Assembly (NCBI GenBank): GCA_037576215.1
Contig: JBANDB010000007.1
Location: 4,557,001 to 4,621,000 of the forward strand
DNA: 64,000 nucleotides
Direction: 5' to 3'
Origin: Armillaria gallica
Lineage: Eukaryota > Basidiomycota > Agaricomycetes > Agaricales > Physalacriaceae
Positions 1 to 13,707 of the stretch are shown one piece after another. The translations under genes were made by a program, and so were the position numbers. Below the pieces are notes generated by a model. That model ran no database searches. It was not told the DNA's origin and saw only the letters and a list, made by a program, of their open reading frames with translations. Positions within the stretch are counted from its first letter, which is position 1. Every line of letters starts with the position of its first letter.

Positions 1-1616
<1,616 letters not shown>

Positions 1617-2276
1617 TGTCGAACACGATGAGCAAGGTCAGAGGAGAGATCAGAAAACCTTCCGTTGCCGGTTCTTACCAGATTTATACCATCAGGGCCA
1701 CGTGAAATTGCATTCCCCGCCAATCAGAGCGCGTGCGTTATGGATTGTATAGTTATTTATTTAGTTTCCTGCGGGGTGGAATATGATATCCAGCGAGCCG
1801 TCGGGTGCCCTTTATTGCGTCGCACAGGATGGGATCTCATTGACCCGCTCTTTTGCCGCGCAAGACGCCCAGAAAGTGACCTGGTGACCGACATGTAGCC
1901 AATAAGAGGGCGTGCCGGTCGGCCGACTACTGCACGAACTTTAAGCCTTAGTCCCCGATGACGCTGATGCAGCTGCACTAGCATGTACATTTCAGTCTTA
2001 ATGATACGGAAAAAACGCGTCTCTACCAGCCAATCTGTTCAACAAAAGTACCAAAGACAAACCGGCATTCGACGCGGTAGTTCAACATCTCCTCAACTTT
2101 CCAAGTTGTGGAGAAATGATAAGCATCAAGGTTGACGCGGCACAGTGTGGGGTACAATTTGTCGCGACTGAATTGCCAAAAAGCTGATACATAAAAGTCC
2201 AGCAGCGCATAGAAGTACAGGTCACAAGCTCGTTGTAGGAACTTGAGCCACAAGATTATAGCCCTTGATAACAAAA
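1617..2276. other. intergenic, upstream of aconitase and downstream of the SMP-30 gene
   Basis: No convincing coding exon on either strand. It must contain the aconitase promoter and the 3' end of the gluconolactonase-like transcript. No clear TATA element was seen. Confidence 0.5.
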
Positions 2277-3878
2277 TCAAGGACCACCGAGAGGAAGGCC
2301 TTGCGCCGCAATCTTGGCGAGGAAAACCTTGGTCTCGGCGAGAATGATAAGTCTCCCCTTGCCCGCAAAGACCATATTGGCTGAAGTCGTTCCTAAGAAG
2401 AATTTCCCGAGTAGAGTCCCTTCGTTGTTCCATACCTGTGGCGGCCGTTAACAGCTTGTGACATCAGGACTTCGAAACTATACTTACTTGTACCCCATCG
2501 CCACAACCGGAGTATACGTTGCCGTCGGTATCAACTTGGATCCCATCAGGAATGCCAGAATCCACATAAGCAAAGACGCGTCGGTTCATAAAGGCATGGG
2601 ACTTCGGATCTACGTCAAAGGCGTAACTGCGCCAGCATGATTAGAGATCCTAGGGTGAGCAAGGTGCAGGTGAGGATCCCTACATGGTAGCTGGCTCCGT
2701 TTGATTGTTCCCGAAGAATCCGTTTACAGCGCCCGTGTCTGTGCTACATAGATTTGGGAACCGAAGTGACAGAAAGACGCACGTACTCTACTCACACATA
2801 TGCGGTGTTGCCGTCTCCTGAAAACGCTAATCCATTACACTTGTCGAACCCATCTGCTACCACACGAACAACACTAGTGTCAGGATCAAATCGATACACC
2901 TGGTTCGGCATTTGAGGAGCAGGCCGAAAGTGGTTGAGGAATCCATATCTGCAAGGCGTAAGGTAATTTCCCCAAGTACACAAGGGAAGGTTTGACGAAC
3001 TTCACATCGGTGAAGAATATCTTCCCACTGCTCGGATGGACTTTGATATCATTCAGAGAATTGAATTGACGACCAAAATAGTTGTCGAGGAGAACGGTGA
3101 CGTTATGGGGTGGATTGGGATTGACGAGGGCTATTGAAGGAGGAAGCGGGCCTCGACCTGATGTGATCAGAAGGAGGGAAGACTTATAAGGGCCCGTTCC
3201 CCCGTTCGTCATTTGGATTGTATCCGGAAGGATAAGCTAGGATTCGCATACATTAAGATATGAGTCAACTTCAAGTAGATCTTACTGGAGTGATTGGTAC
3301 AGAAGACCCTTTCGCGGCCTGCGCTGCAGAGAGGCTTAGTTTTGAGATCTGATTGTTGTGTTCCAAGTCGCTCATGCCCAGCAAGCCGCCGTCGTTGCTG
3401 GCAAAAAACACTTCATCCGAGGAAGGGTCATAGATGGGTGCCTCGTGTGCAAAGGCAAAAGTATCATTGGAAGCAACCTCATGAATCGACGGAGATGAAC
3501 CTAAAATTGCCAGGAACGAACGGTCGAATATTTGGAAAAAGGGAGGTGATGTATTCGTAGGATTGAAATGGGAGTCAAATGAATCTTCGCGGAAGGAGGT
3601 ATTGGCGCCCAAAGCAGCTATCAAACGTGGGTCGACAAGCTATGGTGGGACACACATTGGTATCAATTACCTCGGTTACTGAATAAGTAAATCATACGTA
3701 CGACGGATTGAGGGGGGAGACGGAGTTCTTGCATACCGCCGGGGAACATTTTAGCCCAGGCAAAGGCCACCAGGGCCACCAGGGCGACAACGAGATAGGG
3801 CATGAAAGGCATGGGCGTGGACCTTTTACTGGTGGACTTTGACGACTCTCCCATGGCCTTCTTCGCAGTCAGACACAT
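2277..3878 (-). CDS. membrane-anchored SMP-30/gluconolactonase/LRE-like protein
   Basis: Predicted six-bladed beta-propeller of the SMP-30/gluconolactonase family, which hydrolyses sugar lactones using a bound divalent metal; the substrate here is unknown. The N terminus is short and basic and is followed by one hydrophobic helix (PYLVVALVALVAFAWA), so the propeller is probably lumenal or extracellular. Family blocks in order: HEAPIYDPSSDEVFFASNDGG, the GRQFNSLNDIKVHPSSGKIFFTD metal-site block, KCNGLAFSGDG, and DGIPDGIQVDTDGNVYSGCG split over exons. The protein ends ...AAQGLPLGGP with a stop at 2277-2279. A second ATG eight codons downstream (3854) is an equally good start. It is divergent from the desaturase gene, about 940 bp between starts. 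Confidence 0.85.
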
Positions 3879-4819
3879 GTACGGTCATTGCCTGCCTCAT
3901 GATCAGTGTTTATCCGGATCTGTCCCCGAGATACCGTGCGTCCGCGTCCGCGTCCGACGTGAATTCGGATGCAATTAGGACGCCGTATAACTGGGGTACC
4001 GAAATGATTGCGTCTTCTGGAAGATTTTTAACAAACAGCGGCGGTCCATATTTGGGCACACCGTCGTGCGGGACAACTATATTACAGCCATATATAGTAT
4101 CCCGCCACACTCCAAGAGACATTCGGCTGAGTGGTCAGGAAAGGAAATCTTGCCACCCTCGGAGTTTCGGATATAATTTCTTGACTTAATCTTTGACATC
4201 CTCCTGCCAAATATTGACATCCACCGACCCTCTTGATGTTCAACGGAAAGCAGCTTCACACCGACGAGATTGTTATATTCGTTATCCTCATCTTTCAATG
4301 AAATGATCATCATCATCATCCCTGAACGTCTAGAATAGATGTTCGACACGAACTAGGGTAAGCGTTGACAATACATGCACAGTGAAATTCCAAGTGCATT
4401 GCTGACTAGAGGTTCTGACTGTAGTATAAAGTCACAGTGTATGCCGACCTGGCGAAGCTCGTCGGCATCACTGCAGTGTGTGCTTCTGGATCCATCAGTC
4501 GGACTAAAGATCAGTGCTCCGGCAAGATGATGGCGCCTATTAAAGACCAACCCACCCTTTGAAAAAACGTCGCGGTAAAATACGGAAAATATGAAACATT
4601 TCCGATTCCAAGGTGACGAGTTCGGGAAGATTTCCCGGCGGTGATTTGCTGTTCTCGATTTAAGCAACCTTCCTCTCGAAACTTTCAAGCTTCGTTGCTT
4701 CCATCCTTTTCGTATATTTGGCGTGCCTGGCGTGGGATTCGCACCGGAGCAATCCACCGCTATTTCACCCATATTTCCACCGCAGTGACCTTGCTTGGCC
4801 TCTAAACGTCGCTCGCTCC
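3879..4819. promoter_or_regulatory. divergent intergenic region between SMP-30-like and desaturase genes
   Basis: About 0.94 kb with no supported exon. It contains a short run of ATC triplets near 4307-4320. It should hold both promoters, and possibly an unrecognised 5' exon of the desaturase. Confidence 0.4.
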
Positions 4820-6312
4820 ATGTTCCGACTCTTTTCTTCACTTACAAACAACTTCCCCACTATTCTGGGTGTTCGATGGTTCAATGTATTTGTTCTCACT
4901 GCCACACCGGCCGTGGGATTATTGGGTCTTTTCTGCCGTACTCTTGATCGTCAAACTCTAGCCTTTTCGGTGCTGTATTATGTTTTCTCAATGCTTGGTG
5001 AATCTACTTCTCTGTCGCACAAGGTTGTTGACCTGATCCTGATTAGGTATCACCGCTGGTGTGTGAACTCTTCTTTTGACGTTAATCGTAGCTCATCCTT
5101 CGCGCCAGGCTATCACCGATTGTGGTCCCACAGGTCGTATAATGCATCCATGTCCCTGCAGCTCTTTCTACTCGCTGGCGGAACCAGCGCAGTTCAGGGA
5201 TCTTGTTATTGGTGGTCTCGATCTCATCGGTCACATCATCGCTATACCGACACAGAGCTCGATCCATACGATTCCAATCGTGGACTGTTATGGACCCACC
5301 TCGGTTGGATGGTGTTCGTAACAGACCTTCATTCTGGGAAAGCAGATGTCTCCGACCTTCGAAATGATCCGCTGTTGCAATTTCAGCATCGTCACTACTT
5401 TTATCTGCTTCTTATCTTTGGTTTCGTCATCCCTACGATCATACCCGGGCTAGTGTGGGGGGATTGGATAGGTGGATTTTGTGTCGCTGCATGTCTTCGT
5501 CTGGTCGTAGCTCATCATGTGAGTGTATTTACGTTTCTTTTGCATTAATCTGATTTCGCTCAGGGTACCTTTTGTATCAATTCCATTGCCCACTATCTGG
5601 GTTCAACACCTTTTGACGACAAATTGAGTCCTCGCGATCATTTTTTGTCTGCGATTCTTACGATGGGTGAGGGATACCACAATTTCCACCACCAGTTTCC
5701 GATGGACTATCGTAACGCCATCCGTTGGTATCAGTACGATCCGACGAAGTGGTTTATAGCCACATGTAAATCCCTTGGATTGGCTTCCCATCTTCGAATG
5801 TTTTCAAAAAATGAGATTGAGAAGGGGGCTTTAACAATGAAGCTCAAAAACTTGAAAAAGATACAGGAGTCCCTTCACTGGCCAACGCCCATCAAAGAGC
5901 TACCTGTGATGTCCTGGGAAACATGTACGTGTACACGATCTCGCTGCTTGCACGTTTCTGACATCAGATAGTCCAGGAACAAGCGAAGACGCGGCCGCTT
6001 ATCCTGGTGGCAGGATTTATCCACGATGCTGCGGCTTTTCTCCCCGAGCATCCTGGGGGATCTTCTATCCTGACTGCAAGCTCAGGCAAAGATATGACTG
6101 CCTCATTCTTTGGGGGTGTCTACAGCCACTCGAATGCTGCGCATAATGTATGTCCCGTCTGGAATCACATCTTTCGCATCTGATCGAATGGGCCAAAGTT
6201 GCTATCCATGATGCGAGTGGGCGTTCTTCACGGTGGCGTCGAAATGCCCGTAGAGCATGCACTTCCTCCTGCCCAAAGCCTTTATGTAGCCACACGCCTT
6301 GACGCCATGTGA
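4820..6312 (+). CDS. OLE1: acyl-CoA delta-9 desaturase with C-terminal cytochrome b5 domain
   Basis: Introduces the delta-9 double bond into palmitoyl- and stearoyl-CoA at the ER membrane. Six exons: 4820-4997, 5047-5058, 5109-5518, 5564-5924, 5972-6147, 6199-6312; they sum to 1251 bases, 416 residues. The three di-iron histidine boxes are present: HRLWSH, HRSHHRYTD and HNFHHQFP. The cytochrome b5 tail has the haem motif EHPGG and a second His near the YSHSNAAHN segment. The second exon is only 12 bases and encodes the ITA of the conserved GITAGYH motif. The reading frame also stays open through the two introns beside it, so intron retention would give a 33-residue in-frame insert. The N terminus is shorter than usual; the start could lie in a further upstream exon. 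Confidence 0.92.
5047..5058 (+). other. 12-base microexon of the desaturase gene
   Basis: GTATCACCGCTG between a 49-base intron (4998-5046) and a 50-base intron (5059-5108), both GT...AG. Joining restores MLGITAGYHRLW, the invariant start of the first histidine box. Confidence 0.85.
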
Positions 6313-6649
6313 TTCTTCTGCGGAGCCGCCCGAGATGACGCAAATCTTGTTGGTTGCTGCAGAGAGTTTATAGAAACAACTTTGTTCGTAATACCTTGTA
6401 TGTATGTATCTCTTCTGTTAACCCACTCCGATCTGCAACGGACTTGACCGTTTCTCCGATCAGACCTACCTGTAAGGTACGTTGCAAGCTCTATGGTTTC
6501 TGATTGGAATTTATTGTGTGGATTTCTCCTTGCAGATTTCATCATACGGTGGTCATATCACGGGTTGTTGTGATGTATCAGTTGAAATCAGGGTCGGGGA
6601 TCTCGTTAAAAGATGATCGATACCACCTGGGCATGCTCCATTTGGTACA
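6313..6649. other. intergenic, convergent gene ends
   Basis: No supported coding sequence. A short GTAT repeat lies near 6396-6407. A further exon of the small minus-strand gene (6650-7064) could lie here but cannot be shown. Confidence 0.35.
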
Positions 6650-7064
6650 TCACACTTCGAACTTGAGTATGTGCCAATCGGGAAGGTCGGGAAGATATCT
6701 GTATCGTGAGTTGACTTATTTTGAGCGCTCAGATTTTCATCACCTTATACAGAAGAGTTCTTTCTTATGAGATGGGCCAGACAGAAGGGTCGTAAGCTTT
6801 GTACTTACAGGGCTACAGATGTTCCAGGAAAGTTGGTCAGCTCTTCTCCAAACTCCGCGGACGTCCGTTGTAAGGCCCGGCTATCCGCATAGGACAAACG
6901 GGAGTGTTGTATACCCCCAAGGAACGGCTTCAGGTTCCAGGGTTTGCCCATCAGAGCATTAGCCTATTGGTTACGGTACCGTCGAGAATTATTCCTTTGG
7001 CCGAATAATTACTCACTTCACCCGGTAGACCGACGGCAGGTCTTCTAACCTGATATCGGCGCAT
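6650..7064 (-). CDS. small hypothetical protein (spliced, about 83 aa)
   Basis: Not recognised. An exon chain is visible on the minus strand: ATG at 7064 encodes MRRYQVRRPAVGLPGE, then a canonical gtgagt donor. The second exon (about 6816-6965) encodes ANALMGKPWNLKPFLGGIQ... and ends at a gtaagt donor. A last exon encodes YLPDLPDWHILKFEV and a stop at 6650-6652. Splice signals are consensus, the frame is kept, and the codon usage looks coding. A signal peptide or membrane segment is not evident. The start lies 55 bp from the divergent CoA-ligase-like gene, suggesting shared regulation. The last exon could instead continue through another splice (TTCGAA|GTGTGA), so the C terminus is uncertain. 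Confidence 0.45.
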
Positions 7065-7119
7065 ACCATCGGGTCACTATATAAAGCGCGTGTGCTATCC
7101 GTACTCTCCCAGTTTCGAC
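7065..7119. promoter_or_regulatory. 55-bp bidirectional promoter with TATA box
   Basis: TATATAAA at 7078-7085 lies 35-42 bases upstream of the ligase ATG (7120). The same 55 bp must also serve, or border, the divergent small gene. Confidence 0.5.
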
Positions 7120-9871
7120 ATGGTCCACCTTCAGTCATCGACGCCTTTAACCGATATCCCAACCAATCTGACGGTCCCGCAGTTTCTATTAGATGAATAT
7201 CACCATGTTACCCGCCCTACACGACTTGCACGAACTCCGTGTTTGATCGACGATGATACTGGGCAAGTGGTCTTCATAGATGAAGTAAGATATTCCGCGA
7301 TTTCTGGAGACGTATACTAAAATTATCTTTCTCAGCTTCGAACTCGTTCTCGAGACATCGCATCAGTCATGTATCATCGCTTTAAATTACGTGAGTCCCA
7401 CTTCTAACCCCTCGAAGCTACAGCGCTCATGAATGTTTAGAACACGACGACATAGGTCAGTCGCTTTTCCCAAGTTATAGTTTCCATCACACCTATGTGC
7501 TCTCCAGTGTCCATAATGAGTTACAATCATATTGGTATGCTCCCCTACTGTTTTGTGGATGTCTTTAACACTATGGGACAGATTTTGGCCCGTGTGTTTG
7601 GGCTGCACACCGCGTGGGCGCCGTGGTATCGTGAGTCTAGGTATCGTACTTTCCGCTATTGATTACTGAATGGCTGGGTGTCCATGCGCTCCAGAACACT
7701 AAGCTCTACGCTTGTATTAGGGGAACTAGGTAACTAGACTAGGGCATATATTGCTCTTTTTGTTTCTCACCTTTCCTTTCTAGTACATCACCTTACCATC
7801 GCTAGACCCTCTTTGCTGATCGTTCATGCTGACTGTTTGCCTGTGGCTGTATCAGCGGCATCGTCGATTAACCTTGCTCTGGACCGTCTAATCATCATCG
7901 AGGCGCCGGTTTGGAAGGAACCTGTCCCTTATCACTCATTGCACGAGTTGATAGAGCAAGGTTCACGTCTTCCGCCACCGGTCGAAAGAATTCTATGCGA
8001 AGGGGAAGGGAAACGAGCGATTGCATTTCTTGCACCTTCATCTGGAACTACCGGCATCCAGAAGGTAAGTGTCCCTCGGTTATATATTCTATATGGATGG
8101 TTGGCTGATGTCATCGACAGGCCGTCTCTATTACGCACTTCAATGTTGTTAGTATGATTATACAAGAGGCTACCTTTAATAAGTTAAATGAAGCATACGC
8201 ACCGTGGAACGAGCAGCGGTTCAGACCGGGGGATGTCTGTGGCGGCTGTAAGCATTAACTCTCTTTTTTCTTCAGGCTCACTGAGGTAATCTCTTGGCTT
8301 AGTTTTGCCGCTCTATCGTGCGTGTTCTGTAAGTATCATCATATAGCCGAGGGCTCATCCTTCTGTACACAGATATTTATGGTCTTGTCTTCAATGTGAG
8401 CCAGCGTCGTTATGTCTTTCTAAGGCGTCATTTTAATTTCGAGATTCAGTTACATTACATGCTATATGCTGCAGTTAGTACCTTTTTTTCTCCTCCCGAT
8501 TCTGTTGTAAAAACTGCTCAGATGACACTCGTCCTCTCGCGGAAGTTTCACTTCGAAAGCTTTCTTGCCAGCATAGAACGACACCAAATCACACACTTAC
8601 CGTAAGCATGAGTTTGCTTCTGTCCGATTTAGTCGCACTCCGACCGCAGATATCATCTTTCTTACTAGATTGGTTCCTCCGCAGGCAGTCTTACTTTGTA
8701 AAGTGCGTGGGACTCCGTCTATTCATTACTGCCGGATGTTAAAATATTGCAGCATCCAGCCGTCAAGAATTATAATTTGACATGTGTGCGATATTGCATC
8801 ATCGCCGCGGCGCCGCTCAGCGCATCGCTCACGGAGGAGCTTCTCACGGTACTGCCCAACGTCCAGTTAGGTCAAGCATACGGTACGTCATTCTAAAATA
8901 ATATCTTTGGACAATCGCGGACTTAAACTCCAGGTATGACCGAGACTTGTGGAGCCGTTAGCATGGTGGGTGCCGACTAGTACGAGAACCTCGAGAGTTA
9001 ATGTAGTCTACGTACAGTTCCCGGTAACTCAAAAGGTCGGAACGCTAGGAAGTGGAGGCCAGCTTCTTCCAGGAACGACGGCTAAGGTGGTCAAAGAAGA
9101 CGGAACTATCGCCCAGGATGGTGAAGTCGGCGAGTTGTTGATCAAAGGTGGACAAGTAGCCCTCGGCTATTATGGGAACCCTACGGGGTAAGTACATTAA
9201 CTGACTACTCATGAAGTTTACTAATTAGGGTTTCGTGTTTTCAGCACCGCAGAGACCTTTGTTGACGGGTGAGAGTCACATTACGGAGTCTTGTACTGTC
9301 CCTGACTGGCGACAAGATGGCTTCGTACAGGAGACCAGGTCATGTTCAAAGGCGGGGACCTGTTTGTCATGGATCGTATGAAAGAGCTAATCAAGGTCTG
9401 TTACTTACACTTCTTCTCTTCGTCATTTCTCTCAATTCGAACCGCATAGGTCAAGGGATTCCAAGTCCCACCCGCGGAGTTGGAAGGCCACCTGCTAACA
9501 CATACATGCATTGCCGACGCAGCAGTCGTCGGTGTGGCGGACGATTTCGCTGGGGAGCTTCCTCTTGGGTTCATCGTCTTAAAACCAGAAGTTGACCGGG
9601 CGGTTAAAGAGGACCCGGCTTTTGCGGAGGAGGTTAGGTTCGACATCTTCGAGGTACTTACCCTCTCATTAACCTGCCATATGTCTCATCGACGATTTTA
9701 CAGCATGTTGCGAAAGCCAAATCCAGTTACAAGTGGCTTACTGGTGGGGTGGTTTTTATTGATGCCATTCCTCGCAATGCTTCTGGTAAGATCCTTCGAC
9801 GTATTTTACGACAACAAACAAAGAAATATTCTCGTGCATCCACTCCTTCTCGATATCGCGCTAAAATGTAA
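7120..9871 (+). CDS. AMP-dependent acyl/aryl-CoA synthetase, 4-coumarate-CoA ligase-like
   Basis: ANL-superfamily ligase that activates a carboxylate as acyl-AMP and transfers it to CoA; the substrate cannot be told. Motifs in order: P-loop-like [10 protein letters not shown], the [12 protein letters not shown] signature, [25 protein letters not shown] (joined over an intron), the hinge region [20 protein letters not shown], and the catalytic Lys in [12 protein letters not shown]. About a dozen short introns. It ends ...YRAKM, and AKM fits the peroxisomal PTS1 pattern (small-basic-Leu/Met), so peroxisomal location is inferred. All key motifs are intact. Fungi use such enzymes for fatty or aromatic acid activation. 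Confidence 0.9.
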
Positions 9872-10320
9872 TCCTTTTTTCCTACGTATCAAAGGTTCAT
9901 CATTCTTCTGGACGATGGAAATGCATCTGTATTGTAGTCTTTCGAACTCACCAATATATTACGACACCATCTCTTATTTCAACCAACGGAATTTATTATA
10001 AATAACAAATTTATGATGTCCATTTTATCACAAGAGTAAACGAGAAATACAGTCAAACTAAGCCTATTACTAAAGAGAACGTGTGAAAACAGTATATGAA
10101 TTTTACGGCCGGGATTGCTCGTCAAGGTAGAAACGCGAAAGTAGTGAAAGAAGGTCGAATACAGGAAACATTCTATATGCCTAGCAAGAATATTAGACCA
10201 TATTTCGAACTTAGAATGAAGAAACTGCTCACAGAAAACCCAACATGATACATTGCCAATACAAAATGGAAAAAGCGGTCAGCGATGCAATGATCAGAGA
10301 AAAAGAATGGAAGGCATTTA
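9872..10320. other. A/T-rich convergent intergenic region
   Basis: Between the 3' ends of the ligase and the CPL1-like gene. No coding signal seen; it presumably holds both polyadenylation regions. Confidence 0.5.
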
Positions 10321-13300
10321 TCAAAGGTTGATATTCAGAAGCTGTGCCAACTTTTGAGAAACGTTTGATTGAACACCGTTTTGCAGTTGTTCGTTATCCT
10401 TGCAGCCACATCGGTCCAACCCAACGACCAATTGATTGACTAGCGCCAACAGTCCACGAACGCTTTGCGAAGCGGGGTATGCCTCTGGGCCTAGGCCTAA
10501 AAGTGAAAGCATGTCGTTGAGAGAGTATGAAAGATCTGGAAGGCTATTGACATATGAACCCAGGTTGAGAACGCTCAACGCTTGATTGATGGCGCCGAGT
10601 GTATCCTGAAGTGCGCCATTGTTAGAGAGATCAGAAGAACTCTGCCCGAGGAGAGAATTGAGATCGATGACGCCGTCCAGGAGATTGTTAACAAGGGCAA
10701 GCAGATCGGGGACAGTAGTCGACCCATCGGTAACGCTAATCGCGGTTGGATCGCTCGCACCATTCGAGGGTCGTCCTGATCCTCCTCCACCGAGACCCAG
10801 GAAACTTCTCAGGTCAAGTTTAATGTCAGCTCCTACTTCGATTCCATCATTGCCAGAAGGTGTTGAGTTGGATCCCGACAAAACCTGCGCATCGGTGCTG
10901 CTCGCAACGCTCGTCTTGACCTTCGTAACCAAGCCCTGATTGGTCTTGCATCCACACGAACCCAAGCTCAGGGCCGCATCCTGCAATATGTCAACCAGAA
11001 GGTCACAAGCGTTCACGAGCCCCTCAGCGATTTTTACGGTGTCCGCCGTCAACCCGTTCGAAGCGAGGTAGGCGTGAAGTTCAACGACGAGTTTCTGCGT
11101 CAGAGAAGCCAACCCGTTCACATAAACCTGCAGATCATCACCAACATCCAACGAGGCGTCAATGAGCTGCGCAGTGGTATCCAAAATGATTGCTAGTGTG
11201 ACTGATTGAGTCGACGAGTCTGCGTGATGGTGGCAGTCGCAACCCTTTACCAGGATTTTGATAACCCCATCAATACCGACAAGACTTTTCATGGCAGCAT
11301 CAACCACATCAGCGATGGAAGGATACGGCGAAGCAGACGTGGAAGCAGCGGACGAGCCGGAGGAAGAAGTGGTGCTACTGGGTGAGGTGCCCGGTTTGTT
11401 GGGCGATACATTGGCTCCACAAGTGATCGGATAGCCGCCGAGTTCTAATAGTTTTAGCAGACCATTGGTCAAATGCTCGAGTCCTGCAAGTCCTTCAACA
11501 TCGACATTGATAGAGACGAGCCCGTCCAAACCAAGCGACTTCAGGAGCTCACACGTGTCGACGCGAATGCCTCGGGGAGTGAACACAGGAGACACGGTGT
11601 TGACGTTTCCAGGCGACATGGTGGAGCTCGGACCGCGTCTCGAGAAGACTCGCCGAGCGAAGACGCGGCCCTGGACGAGGGGGGTGTCACGTTTCTGGAG
11701 GATGCTGGCAATTAATGAATTGGTGTTGTCGAGAAGAGAGGTGGAGGTGTGACATCCGCATGCGTTCAACTGAACTATCATCCTTCCTAAAACCGCGTTT
11801 AAGGCAAGGACGGTTGTTTGAATATCGGTTAAGTCCTGGACTGTACTGTCTGTCAAACCGCCTGGCGCCGGCGTGGTCCCCAACAAAGCGAGTACTTGGT
11901 TCACCAAACCGGACAGATCAGTGATCTGGTCAAGGTCACTGCCGAGGTCGACTGTAATCTTCATATTGAGCTGGGTCGCTAAATTAAGGAGTTGAGGGAC
12001 GACATCAGAGAGGGTCGAGGGAGTGGAGGTCGCGAGAAGTTGTAATTGAGAGTTCAAACGCAGGTAGAGATGTACGAGGAGGTTTACGTTTGCTAAGATT
12101 TCATCGGTGGAGTATGGCGTAGCAGTTGTGGAAGGATGTATAAGTGACGCGATACCGAGAGACGCCGCCAGATTGTTGAGAAGATCGTCAACGCCTGTTC
12201 CTAAGTTGAGCACTATAGTGGAGTCCACACCTACAGGGCGCAAATCGATGATAGAAGCAGACCGGCGTCCTGATCCAACAGCCTTGACACAACTGGGGCG
12301 GTCTTTGCTGGGCTGGTATCCCGTATGGCATTTATCGACGACACACCGGCCAGCGCGGCAGGAACCCGCCACCAAGTAGGGAATCGTGTTGCAGTTGACA
12401 CCATGAGGAGGCTGGGCCGAACCGAACCGATGAGGAACGGTACATCCACCACCTAGCAAAAAAATTAGACACCGCATGTGTGGGTCCAACAGAAACAAGC
12501 TTACAACTGTCCAAAGCACTGGAGGTATCCATGCATTCGTAGTCATATTTTCCCTGCGGACTAGGAACACCACAAACGGACTGTCCAGTTTTACATGTGG
12601 CTTGGGCTTCCATCAGGGTGGTCGCCGGTGCTTGACGTCGTTTGTGTGAACGAGGGACGGCGGAACCGCAGCCCTAAGATGAAGAGGTGAACGTCTGGAG
12701 CTGCATATATGCGCATATAATAGCACTTACACGAGGAAATACTCCACATTGACCATTACATTCAGTCTTCGGCGGCGGGCAAACACACTGATCACCTCGT
12801 TGGATATAGGGACTGTCGCATTCCCAGTGACAAGGATTACGGTTGTTGCATACGCGATGAGAGTGAGCTGGAAGGATGTCGCATTGCTCGCCTCCAGTAT
12901 TGATCTGTCGTAAGAGCGTGAACAAACATGAGGCAGAATCGGGCAAATGCGCGTACCAAAGCCTTCAATCTAGTTTCAAGGAGAGACTTCGTAGCGGGAT
13001 CGAGAAGGCCCACAACGACATTGGTGTCCAAGAAGATATCCAGATCCTGAAAAGCGTCAGCAGAAATGCGGAATGAGGCGACAAGTGATTACCTTAAGAC
13101 ACAAACAGAGATTCAGGCCAGCAAAAACGTCGAGGGGAAGCAAGGACAGAAGACCGCCCTTGAGAAGAGCGTCGGCGTCGAGGGAAATGCAGATGTCCAG
13201 GAGGTCGCGTGGCTGGTGGTGGTACTGGCGTTGCGCGAGAGTTCGAGGGGTCCTGTGCGACTTTACAAGGCTGGGCGACGCTGCAAAGGCTGTAGAGAAG

Positions 13301-13347
13301 AAGGCAGTAAGAAGCGAAGAAGCAATGAGTGTAAGGGTGAACCGCAT
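10321..13347 (-). CDS. large secreted CPL1-like protein with four CxC motifs
   Basis: The start at 13347 gives a clear signal peptide (MRFTLTLIASSLLTAFFSTAFA). A Cys-rich module follows: CNNRNPCHWECDSPYIQRGDQCVCPPPKTECNG across 12.7-12.9 kb, then the CPL1-like block CGGCTVPH...GVNCN...AGSCRAGRCVVDKCHTGY. CPL1-like domains are typical of secreted basidiomycete proteins; CPL1 of Cryptococcus is a capsule- and virulence-linked secreted factor. The last exon (to 10321) is an unusually long tail with about four degenerate repeats rich in Leu/Asn/Val, each containing a CxC motif: CGC (coding near 11.75 kb), CDC (11.23 kb), CGC (10.95 kb) and CGC (10.40 kb). One Ser/Thr linker lies near 11.35 kb. 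Exact function unknown. Introns occur only in the N-terminal half. Confidence 0.8.
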
Positions 13348-13432
13348 CGCAAGTCCACGCGTCGAACCGACGAGGTGATGGTGGTAAGGGAAGAAAGAGA
13401 CCTATCCTGGTGAGACCTCTTCTTCCAACCTC

Positions 13433-13438
13433 TTTATA
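13433..13438 (-). promoter_or_regulatory. TATA box of the CPL1-like gene
   Basis: TATAAA on the minus strand, about 86 bases upstream of the ATG at 13347. Confidence 0.5.
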
Positions 13439-13707
13439 CCGTCACACGGCGGAGTTTCATTCGCGTGTCGGGCACTAGCCATCGGGAGATCGGTTTCCGT
13501 ATATGGTGATTCAAGATTATGACCAGCTTCTATCTTCCGGTGTGAGATGCCATAGCTCGAAATTTTCAATGATTAAGCAGTAATTCCGCGGCAGTCAGGT
13601 TGGTATTCCGATAAGTTGAAACGAATAAAGTACAAGGAAGAAGACCTAGAAGGAGTATAAATATTAGCGGAAGGTCACAATGTTTAAGACGATTTATACA
13701 TACTGCA

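Noticed and set aside
4353..4841. 162-codon minus-strand open frame
   Set aside because: No family resemblance, and it overlaps the promoter and start of the desaturase gene.
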